DNA of 64,000 nt from Gonapodya sp. JEL0774 (Eukaryota; Monoblepharomycota; Monoblepharidomycetes; Monoblepharidales; Gonapodyaceae): positions 1 through 64,000 of the forward strand of contig JADIIX010000040.1 of NCBI GenBank assembly GCA_027604505.1, written 5' to 3'. Shown here one piece after another: positions 34,501-43,700 of this stretch; position 1 is the first letter of the stretch, and each line of letters opens with the position of its first letter. The notes below the pieces were generated by a model. That model saw only the letters and a program-made list of their open reading frames with translations, made no database searches and was not told the DNA's origin. The translations under genes were made by a program, and so were the position numbers.

Positions 34501-36981
34501 CAGAAGGCAACGACGACAACGATTTCAACAATGGTGACACTGTGGATATTGCCGTGGACGGAGAAGACGAGTCTGACATTGAGGAGGCACGCAATGCCCT
34601 GCTGCAAGAATTGGCAGCAAAGAAAGATTTTACGACTGATGCGACACGCCTGAAGAGTCGGTTTGAACGGCTTTTTTCTGGCAAGCGGCTAACCCCAGCC
34701 GAATTATCATTCCGAAACACTTTCAACATTGATCTTGTGAGAGGGAACTCGACAAAGGCTTGGATCGCCGAAATGCGCCGGCGATTCTTACACCCAACCC
34801 TCCTTCGAAGTGGACTGTATCCAACAGACGGTGGACCGACTGATATGGGCAAGGTTGTCACGGATTCCACAATCGGCTGGGTGTTGCAGTTTGTCTATGA
34901 CATCGATCAGTTTGTTGTGCAGAGCAACCCCGATTCACCACGTGGCATTCCCCAACTCTTATGCCCTCAACCGTCCTTTTCAGGTGGCTTTGTTTCCGAG
35001 ACAGCGACCACTTTCTCAGCCATTGTTTGTGAAGCCATCCAAATTGCTGTAAAAGCTCGAGACAATGGCGACACTGTGGTGAACGGCGTTGACGTTCCGT
35101 CAGACACGTACAAACTGATTGTCGCACACGTCGAATCACGCATAGCGTCTGCTATTGCTTTGGGTTATGAGGCGATGGGGCTTGACGAACCTGCCGTCAA
35201 TCAGACTCTCTCGGAAAGGGTTGAGACTTACAATGCATTCCGCTCCAAGTGGCTCTCAGCAGACCCAACCGATCCGACTGGGTTATACAGATCCCTGCAG
35301 ATGGGTTCTGACAGTAATCCTATGTTGCACCCCATGCTGATCCCGAACATCATCCAGAAAAGGGGTAATATATCCTGTTCTATCAGTGTTTACACACCAG
35401 CGCAGCCATTCCTCTTTTTTACTTTTATGCCCGGTGCGGCAACATATTTCGGAGAGCGCTGGCGTCGCGGACAGCATTTGTGGTTCAAGCACAGCTTTGC
35501 AACGGATGGACTCAATGTTCGGCTACAGGCCTTTGATCTCAACAGTTACACGTCACGGAAGAACGCTGGATATCCGGTTGGAGGGAACAATCGGTCACGC
35601 AAATCCCGCTTTACGGTGAATGATGTCTCTGGTTTTGACTTCCTTTCACTTTGATCTCACTTAGTCCTCAAAAGTCTCGTCCGGCCGATGCGTTTCTCTA
35701 TGGCATCGGTCTGCGTCCACCCAATGCCAGCTGCCGTCCAGGAACCTTGCGCAAAAGCCCACAGAGCCCAAACATCGTACCCGATCGTCCTTTTGGCACG
35801 ATTCCGCCACAAGACGACAAGATATTCATGGGCCCCGGTACCTCTGGCACGAGACTTTTCGGGAAGGGGCACCAGTACGTGAAGTCCAAAGGCATCTGCT
35901 ACCTATCGAAGGTGCCGGAATGGTGTCACGTTGGCAATCAAGAGTATCTCGAAGCCGCAGTCAGGGGCCGTCATGTTTATGCATTAGATCTTGGTGAGCT
36001 CGGTTAACATATTTGAGTCTGTTTGTGAGAACGATGACGATCCATTATTTCGCAGGACGAAAAAGCATTGCATATGGACAATTTGCAACATTGGAAATCA
36101 CAGCAAATGGGATTGTTCCCAAGTCCATTCCGGTCGACATTTCGTCTTCATTCAAGGACAAAATCAGTGGTCAAACGGCGGGGATGAATTCTGCCAACAC
36201 AGACATCCAGAACCAGATCAAGGACGCTGTTGTTGAGCTTTCACGCGCAAGTGCCAGAACTCTAGACGACACACGGTACAGTGATTTTACTGCGTCTGCC
36301 CAAGTTCATGGCTCGGTTGTACTCGAGCACAACTGCAGCCCCACACAACTCGGGTTTCGGGACAACCAGCATCGTCAGAACCAGAGATTTTGGTTGGGCG
36401 AGGTCAACCGTGTCCTCGCCTTGGACGATGCCTCACACATACAGGACCGGGTGGATCAAGTGCGAAAGGATTTTGACGGGCCTTGGACTGATGCAGTAGA
36501 GGCAATGATACGGACCAAAGTGACAATGGATCTCATTGCACACCCAGAGGTCAACGCTCCTATTCTGATCATAGGAGATGCACCATTTGCTCCACAGCAA
36601 CGGGGGCACCGAGGTGGCACAATTGGGTGCGCCAAGAAGTTCATTCAAATGATGACACGATTCTTTTTCGTTGTCGTCGTAGACGAGTATATGACGTCAA
36701 AGGTAAGTTTTCTCTTCTGAGCATTACTTCCAATCTGCAAAAGTCTGAAACTTTGTGCATGTCAGACATGTCCGTGTTGTCTTAACAGGCTCACACCAAA
36801 CCCACTCTACCCCAACGACATTCGCCATTGGAAATGTAGAATGTGCCAACACACCAACGGCGTCAGTCCACTTGTTGTCAACAAGGATTCAAGCGCTTCT
36901 CTTTGCTTCATCCGCATCTTTGTGTCAGTAATGTTGACTGGGTCAATACCGTCGGCATTTAAGCGCCCTGACACATCATGA
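31529..36981 (+). CDS. Fanzor-type (TnpB-related) RNA-guided RuvC nuclease, 1,614 residues, ten exons
   Basis: Eukaryotic relative of TnpB/Cas12, predicted to be an omegaRNA-guided DNA endonuclease. Exons by splice consensus and matching phase: 31529-32072, 32134-32301, 32365-32624, 32697-32744, 32808-33705, 33805-34271, 34338-35615, 35675-35993, 36056-36702 and 36766-36981. The RuvC core is C-terminal: RuvC-I Asp about D1326 (YALDLGRKSIAYGQ); a glycine near 1501 (LIIGDAPFAP) where TnpB carries its Glu; DEYMTSK with E1538, the probable relocated Glu; zinc ribbon C1545/C1548 (TCPCC) and C1567/C1570 (WKCRMC); RuvC-III D1584 (VVNKDSSAS), followed by the family-like tail GSIPSAFKRP. The FATDGLNVRLQAFDL segment before RuvC is also Fanzor-like. 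The N-terminal 1,280 residues are unrecognised and include an acidic stretch and a basic KKRKRN segment. Family call is firm from the C-terminus; the start codon and exons 1-6 are less certain. Confidence 0.85.
34321..34367. repeat. Perfect 18-bp inverted repeat across a Fanzor 3' splice site
   Basis: The arms are 34321-34338 (TTGTTTCTGGATTTCAGC) and 34350-34367 (GCTGAAATCCAGAAACAA), exact reverse complements, with an 11-base loop. The left arm contains the polypyrimidine-like tract and the AG acceptor of the sixth intron; the right arm is coding sequence of the next exon (ten codons downstream of the junction). In pre-mRNA this would fold into a strong hairpin that buries the acceptor. It could be a splicing switch, a structural RNA element, or the trace of an imprecise small insertion. 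Confidence 0.9.
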
Positions 36982-37251
36982 AATCACCCGTACAACATAT
37001 ACGGTTTCTACGGTAAGTTTTTTTTGAGCACTGGACTGTGAGTGTCTGACTTAACATATTTTTCTGGTCTGCTGGGGACTTTTTTGCTTGGTCAATTTTG
37101 CTGGGTTGTTTTTGCTCGGTCGATGACAAAACACCCCTTTTTGGGATTCTCATGTAAATACTTGTTTAGCTGTAGATAAGGCAGTGCACACAAATAAAGG
37201 GGCGGGGCGCCTCAAGAGAAAAGTGGCCAAGCGTAACTTATCGCCTAACGA
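36982..37251 (+). ncRNA. Candidate omegaRNA region / right end of the mobile block and IMP3 leader
   Basis: Fanzor and TnpB guide RNAs are normally encoded at or just past the 3' end of the nuclease gene, overlapping the element end, so this flank is the expected place. It holds a small hairpin directly after the stop codon (CCGTA at 36988-36992 pairing with TACGG at 37000-37004, and a second TACGG at 37009-37013), a T8 run, and three T-rich imperfect repeats at 37081-37122. The last part, with CACACAAATAAAGGGGCGGGG, is probably the IMP3 5' flank. The RNA itself is inferred from position only. Confidence 0.35.
37081..37122 (+). repeat. Three imperfect tandem repeats (TTTTGCTNGGT) near the right end of the mobile block
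   Basis: Copies read TTTTTGCTTGGTC, ATTTTGCTGGGTT and TTTTTGCTCGGTCG, spaced by about 14 bases, with a related TTTTTCTGGTCTGC just upstream. A similar TTTTGCTCAGTC occurs once at 30251-30262, before the transposase, in the same orientation. They could be transposase-binding subterminal repeats or part of the guide-RNA scaffold. Confidence 0.6.
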
Positions 37252-38053
37252 ATGCGTGAGCTCAAGTTCCACGAGAAGAAGCTTCTCAAGAAAGTCGATT
37301 TCCTGCAATGGAAGGGTGACTCCACCCTGAGGGAAGCGCAGGTGATGCGTCGGTATCATCTACAAAGGAGAGACGACTATTTGATGTAAGTCGAGCTTCT
37401 TCTTTGCGGAGCTTCCTGCCCCCAGCATAGCGACGACCAAGCTAACTGTTTTTTGTCACCGTTATTGGGTACCCAGGTACAACAAGCTTTGCGGACAGAT
37501 TCGCAAGCTCGCCAACCGGATATCACTTCTTGACCCACGCGATCCATTCCGTGCGGAACGAGCGGACGCGCTATTGGAGAAAATATACCAGATGGGCCTC
37601 ATCACATCCGCAAAGAAGGGGTTGAGTGAAGCTGATAAGGTCACAGTGTCCGCGTTCTGCAGGTATGTGTTGTAGGTTATGAGTCGCTGCGACTATTGCA
37701 CTCAGAAACCAGTCGATGGTCGTAGGCGGCGTCTGCCTCTCGTTCTATGTAGATTGAAAATGGCGGAAACGGTGAAACAGGCGGTCACTCTCGTGGAGCA
37801 GGGTCACGTTCGGGTGGGGCCCGAAACTGTAACGGATCCAGCGTACCTCGTAACGCGGACCATGGAGGACTTTGTGACGTGGGTGGACACTAGCAAAATT
37901 AAGAGGAAGGTCGCGACGTATAACGATCAGGTAAACTGCTGTTAGTGTCTGGTTGTGCTTGTCTCTCACTGCTCACATTTGTCCTCCTACCGCCACGTCA
38001 CCCCCACCAATCCTACCTAAACCTTACAGCTCGATGATTACGAGCTTATGTAG
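37252..38053 (+). CDS. IMP3: U3 snoRNP protein IMP3 (S4 domain)
   Basis: Small nucleolar protein that binds U3 snoRNA and helps it pair with pre-rRNA in the small-subunit processome. The ATG at 37252 opens [20 protein letters not shown], the family N-terminus. The second exon follows from [20 protein letters not shown] to TVSAFCR; the third exon starts [14 protein letters not shown] and carries the S4 RNA-binding loop ([20 protein letters not shown], then [20 protein letters not shown]). A tiny last exon encodes LDDYELM. Four exons, with introns at about 37384-37476, 37663-37725 and 37930-38029. Its 5' end faces the mobile block, and the next gene upstream beyond that block is the divergent eIF3c. 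Confidence 0.95.
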
Positions 38054-38308
38054 GAGGCAACACCTGCATATTGCTCTTCGGCTGCGATTTGCATTCGCAT
38101 TATTGACCCTGATTCTTCGATCATGCACCATTCAGAACATTCAGATTGACATACCTTTTCTGTACAATAATTGTAGTTAGGCTCTATGTTGCATTATCAG
38201 AGATTATTTTCGAGTTGGGGGGTTTCCGAGAATTCCACCCTTCGACTGCAGCTGCTGCATTTGCCATCGGTGCTTGCCATCAGTAGTGGTTGCAACTGCC
38301 CAACGACA

Positions 38309-39642
38309 ATGCTCCGATTCGTTGCAATCAGCAATCCTGCTCTTCGTTCCTTGCGATCATCTCGTGCTGTTTTTGCATCCTGTGCCCATGCCTATCGTCC
38401 ATCTTCGGCGGATTGTCCTCGACGGGCCGCTGCACCCCGTAACCCGATCCCCCACAGATTCGAGTCTCACAGCACGAATGGACCGATATATCCTCATATT
38501 CCACTCGCCCCGATGCTGATGGCTCGTAACATTCGATGGTTATCGAGCGCCCGACCTCCTGCCGCTCTTCCACCAGCTATCCAACCAGACGCACCCGGCA
38601 AGATTACTCCCTCCAGTCCAGCGATCCCAGAGCTCGTTAATTCGAGTTCCTACCTTTCCCCCGGCGAAGCAACCAAGTATCTCCTGCAGTCCTCGGTCGC
38701 CAAGTGCGCGCGAAGCCCCACCACCATATTCGTCGCTTCGTTTTTGGGAGGTGCGTACCTTTCTTTTGGTGGACTCTTATCTTTGTCAGTGGCGGGCGGC
38801 TCGGCGGGCATCCTGCCGGCTGGGATCGTTTCTTTGTTGGCGGGCATTACATTTCCAGTCGGATTGTCCGTGAGTCCTTCACGTTCGCCCATCTGCGGAG
38901 CGAAAACTTGCATACACTTCACCGTCAATCGATTACCAGATGATCATCTTCACTGGCACTGATCTACTTACCGGGAACATGATGTATGGCACTGTACCCT
39001 TCATGAACCTCAACGCAAAATCTGGTCAAGACCACCAGTCTGCCGTGTCGTCATTGACGAAGATCCTCTCAGTTTCGTTCTTGGGGAATCTCGCGGGTAG
39101 TGGGCTCATGGCACTCACTCTTGGCGCGTTTGGCGGCGTGGCGGAAAACGCCGCGGTGGCTGGTTGGGTGATAGCGCTCGCCAAAAAGAAGTGCGCGTTG
39201 CCATTTATGACTGCCTTTGTTAGGGGCATTGGTGCTAACTGGGTGTGTGACGCGCAAATTTGACTTATCGAACTGCCCAGGAAACTCATGTTGCGCGGGT
39301 ACCTCCTCCTTCCACACTGTCCAGCTCGTCTGCCTTGCTGTTTACATGTCTATGTGCTCTCGAACAGCCGGCGGTAAAATTGCCTCTCTTTGGCTCCCCA
39401 TAACTACCTTCGTTGCTCTTGGCTTCGAGCACAGTGTTGCAAACATGTTCACGATCCCGCTAGGAATGTACCTTCTTTCGGGAACCCCCAACGCACTTGG
39501 TGCGATGGATTTTCTGGGGAATTTGTTACCTGTGGTGATGGGCAACTTCGTGGGGGCTGCAGTGTTTGTGAGTGCGGCGCAATGGTACTTGGCTTTCGGG
39601 TTGCGGAGAGGAATTTTTGAAGATAAATCTAAGCATGACTGA
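38309..39642 (+). CDS. Formate/nitrite transporter family protein with a mitochondrial-type presequence
   Basis: FNT channels (FocA/NirC-like, six-helix pentamers) move formate, nitrite, lactate or hydrosulfide. The core starts YLSPGEATKYLLQSSVAKCA, then helix 1 (TTIFVASFLGGAYLSFGGLL), SLLAGITFPVGLS, and across an intron MIIFTGTDLLTGNMMYGTVP, a family signature, followed by FLGNLAGSGLMALTL, FVRGIGANW, and after a second intron LVCLAVYMSMCSRTAGGKIA, FEHSVANMFTIPLGM and NLLPVVMGNFVGAAVFV. The first in-frame ATG (38309) gives an extra N-terminal segment of over 100 residues, rich in Arg, Ser and Ala with few acidic residues, including MLRFVAISNPALRSLRSSRA and a possible cleavage site near RWLSSA. 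That suggests import into mitochondria, which is inference. Confidence 0.85.
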
Positions 39643-39952
39643 TGGGCTGTTGATTGGATTGCTAATTAAAAGCTTTACTTTTTGAATCCTGTAAACGCCC
39701 GGTGCAGCATGCACGATCTAACAGTACTGCTGCATACTTGGCATCAGGTTGATCGGCCAACTCTTCTGCACCCAACGCTGCAACGCCTCATAAGGCCACC
39801 TCCGTTCTGATCGGTGTCTCCGGTGGTTTGAATAGCGGATATTATACGACATCGCTTCTCTAATTGGATTTCTTTTCGTCACAAGAAGTAATTATTCGAT
39901 TCATGGAGGCTCATAGTGTTACAGAGGGTGAGCAGCCTGAACTGCATGCTAA
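39643..39952. other. Convergent 3' spacer
   Basis: 310 bp between the FNT stop codon and the stop codon of the GyrI-like gene on the other strand. No gene or repeat is visible. Confidence 0.5.
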
Positions 39953-40550
39953 CTAATTTTCCAACAAGTATTCTACCACTGATTTCCACTTTGTTCTGTC
40001 AGGTTGGTCCTCGGGTCCGTTGAGATAGTGCTCCACTCTCGCGGCTGCTGTGACGAGACCCGACATTTCATCTGTGATATCCCAAATAATTCAGTCATGA
40101 TATCCAAGGCGACGCGGCGAACGATAATCGATGTGATATTTGAAACTCACCCTTCGTCACAGCGAAGCGATCCCTGCCTTCCCACTCGGACATAATCGTG
40201 TTGGCATCGTAAAGTGTTTCCGGCGGACCAATCCATTCTATTGTAGCGTATTCTCCGGCAGGCAAGTCATCAATTTTGAGCGTAGTGTCTTGCAAGATCT
40301 TCGCTGCATCGGGCGGAATGGGCCACCCAACATGCACAGTGAGTAATGGCATGTCGACAAGAGTGTATCGCACGAGAGGAGGGCCAGCGTTCAGGACACC
40401 GTGTTTGTCCAAGACTGTGCGAACCTTTGGGAGACCATCCTCAATGCTGCCGCCCAGATCGTTCATCGATGTATCGTATAGACGGTAGGCATACGTCCGC
40501 GACGTAGCATAGGATTTGGTCGCGACTGGCGGAACATTCACAGCCGGCAT
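39953..40550 (-). CDS. GyrI-like (effector-binding) domain protein, 172 residues
   Basis: Two exons, 40550-40151 and 40071-39953, joined in phase (VTK-D-EMSG). The protein is one GyrI-like/SOUL-type small-molecule-binding fold: VRYTLVDMPLLTVHVGWPIP, TTLKIDDLPAGEYATIEWIG, then LVTAAARVEHYLNGPEDQPD ending TKWKSVVEYLLEN. The closing GPED-PD--KW signature is typical of the effector-binding domain of bacterial AraC/MerR regulators and their stand-alone relatives; there is no DNA-binding domain here. Function is unknown; ligand binding, hydrolysis or detoxification of a small compound are possible. Such proteins are mainly bacterial, so an old transfer is possible. Confidence 0.8.
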
Positions 40551-40769
40551 TTTGTGTTATGCTGTGTTGCGGCCGTTGCCTTGGGACAGCCGTTTTCGCA
40601 TTCATAAATGGCGCTGGTGTAGAATGTGTGGAAGAATCTGTGTTTTTGCGTGGCCAAAGTCGAAACAAAACAAGAATGTTCCGCCTCTCTTTGGACCGTG
40701 CATTCGGAATCCAAACGCATTGTCGAAACTCAAGCTAACACGTGAATACTGCATGATTATTATTGCAGC

Positions 40770-43700
40770 TCATCGATTCTTTTTCTTTCCCCTTCCCGAG
40801 GGGATCGACCTGTAATGAAAATTACCACTCCCATTGCTTTCAGTTGGTTGATCATATTTGTCAACCCTTTGTTTTGACAACGGAAGCTCAACGGAGTCCG
40901 AGTCCTCCTCAATTTCATCCTCCATATCCGCATTCGAGTCAACCTCTTGACCAAAACGGTCGACCTGAATAGCTGGGATTGCAGCAATTGACTTCTTCTT
41001 TGCTGACTGACGACCGTCCACTGCTGCCTTAATTGCATCGATCATCTTGAGACGAGCACGCTCGACAATTTCTGAGTCCCGATCAAGAAAATTTCGCGCA
41101 AGCGCGTTCCTCTCTTTCCGTGCGCTTTGTTTCGAAGGAAGGATTGGACCATCATCATTATCCTCAGTTCCGGACGCTCCATCACGGTCGCTGAAGTCAC
41201 CGTTAAACATAGTGTCTTCCATTTCCTCCGCTAAGTCCCTTTTTCCGTGATTCGGATTCGCAAATCGGTGTTCAAGGATAATGTCCACTATTTTTCGTGC
41301 GGCTAAGACAGCCTGAGCAGTATTTGAGCTCATGCGAAACTCCACCATGTCATCTGAGTCTCCAATTTGTAAGATAGTATCACCGGACCGCCGTCGACCG
41401 ACGGAGTTCAAGTGCACTGCACCAGTCGCAAACAGAGCAACCTCGAGATCTCCGACCACTGTCGTGTCCTTCAGGGCGACCCCACCCATGACAGTTGTTC
41501 CTGCCTCCGAATAGATCATCCATCGGCCAACATCTAGTGTGAGTGGAACATGGAAATTGACAGAGGACGGGTGAATTCCGGCTCGCGTGGTTGGGTTGGT
41601 ATAGATCTTTGGGGATGGTGTTTTGGTGGACTTCCTGTTCTTGGCCCCAGGGTAAAGAATCCGAGCGACATTCAAACTTCCGGCCAGCAGCGCCGCTGGG
41701 ACCAGCGCATCAGTTTGTGAAGTGCTATCGGTGATTCCATCATCATCAACGCTATCAACGCCAACTACTCGGGCGACCGCTTCACGGAGCTTTCTCCTCT
41801 CCTTTTCGATCATGTCCATGACCGCTCCCGAAACCCAGCTCTTGCGTGACCAATCTTTGCGAGCAGCTTCGCCTCCCTCTTGAGAGCATCGCTTCCACTC
41901 GGAAAATGCGTGGAGGAGTGTGAGATGATCAGACATTGTGCCACCAGAGAGTTCGACTCGAGATCTTCTCGCTTGCTCGCGATCCGCGAGGTTTGGGAGC
42001 ACAAATGGTGATCGGAAAGCGAGAGCTGAAGCGATGGTTAACGCCGGTGAAAGACATCCGAGAATGGAGGCATATCTGTGAACACATACGAAAGTTCAGT
42101 TGAGATCGTTGAGGAACGTCAAAATACCACCACTCACATGAGCATTTTCCCCACGGCAGGGCCAACGGGGATCTCCAGTAGCGCTTTCCCCAGGGCAGTT
42201 AGTTTCTCTTCTGTTGTCTCTTCGAGTGCTCCGAGATCTTTCAAATTGTCTACTGCAGAACGTATCGAAGCCTCTTTCGGAGGGTCTATTGCATTAGTGA
42301 GGAACAATCGGCACGGGCTTCTTCCAAGCGCCACCACTTGAAGACACAAATCTTCAAGTGGCACCCGTAGGATCTCGGGAATGGGTCTTTCGGAAATAGC
42401 CGAAGACAGGAAGAAATCCCGTGGGAGCAGTCGCCAGCACTTCCCTGCCCGCACGCGGCCTGCTCGCCCTCTCCTTTGTTGAGCATTTTGATGCGAGATC
42501 CACTTGACAGCTAGAGTGGAGAGTTGTGTCGATGCATCGAATTCACGTTCCTTATGTCGACAGGTGTCGATTACGTGCACGACATCTGTGTGTTGATAGA
42601 GTTGCCGTACTCAATTATGAACAACGGATATGTGAAGTTCAAAAAAAAAACATACCATCAATCGTGATGCTGGTTTCTGCGACATCAGTCGCAACCACAA
42701 CCTTGACCTTACCACTTCCAGGTTTTTGGAAAATCTTAGCCTGCTCCTCCTGAGGCACTGCACTGTGAAGGGGCACAATCACATCCCCGCGCATCACTTT
42801 GCTGCGGCGCAAACTATCCACGAGTGTTGAAATGTCTTCCCACCCGGGAAGAAACACCAAAATGGCTCCCTGGGGTTCTCTAGCGTCGCCCATTCGGAGT
42901 TTTAAATATTCCACAAGATCTAGCAAAAGTGATGACTCCCATTCAGATACTTTGCGTGGAGGAAAGAGAGCAGGCGCGCCCACTGATCCCGCATACGTCG
43001 TCTCATTGGAGATATTTTGAGTGTTTCCCGTTTTCTCATATTCGGGTTTGGAAACACGACGGAAGCTATTGCTAGCACCATAAAGGATCTGTTCGCGCCA
43101 ATTTGCAAGTGATTTCACCACGCTTGGCGAAAAGCTTCCCTGGGTATTCGGAGGGAGGCCAACGTTTTGTCCTCCTGCTTTGGAATAAGTTGGAGGAATT
43201 GGTGTGGCAGAAGATGAACCTGATCTATGGTTCATGCGCTGCGGGTGAGAATCACTAGCTTTCGGAGCCGGAATGGTGGCGTTCGGGACTACTCGAAGAA
43301 TATCCTCAAGATACAACTGCAAAGAGTCTCATCAACAATTACTGGCGGAATGATAGGTCATGCAAAGCTCACCTCTTCCACCGGAAACATACGACCCGGA
43401 ATATTTATGATTGGAACCGTGTGATCTTGCCAATCATGCTCGAAATACTTTTTGAACCGATCTGGTTCGATGGTCGCCGACACTGTGATTAGCGTGTCAA
43501 TGAACACCGCGAGTATATCAAGTGCAAAATATTAGGACCTAGGGTTGCATCGGGAACTCGAGCTTCTGTTGACAACTCACTTAAAACAACTCGCAAATCT
43601 TTCCTTCGTTTCACCAAATCTCTCAACACCACCACGACAAAGTCCTCGTTCAGATTTCTTTCATGCACTTCATCCAAAACTACCACCCCAACCTCAGTCA

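Larger units (their letters stand above)
30251..37180 (+). mobile_element. Composite DNA transposon carrying a DDE transposase and a Fanzor nuclease
   Basis: The block between eIF3c and IMP3 holds only two genes, both mobile-element types and both on the plus strand. Fanzor genes are known from several eukaryotic transposon groups, including Tc1/mariner-related ones, so a single element of about 7 kb is the simplest reading. Boundaries are approximate: the left edge is placed at a TTTTGCTCAGTC motif and the right edge just after the T-rich repeat cluster near 37081-37122. Terminal inverted repeats and target duplications were not found by eye, so two separate nested insertions remain possible. 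Confidence 0.55.

Noticed and set aside
30251-37122. Terminal inverted repeats for the mobile block
   Set aside because: The shared T-rich motif has the same orientation on both sides, and I found no convincing inverted match by eye.
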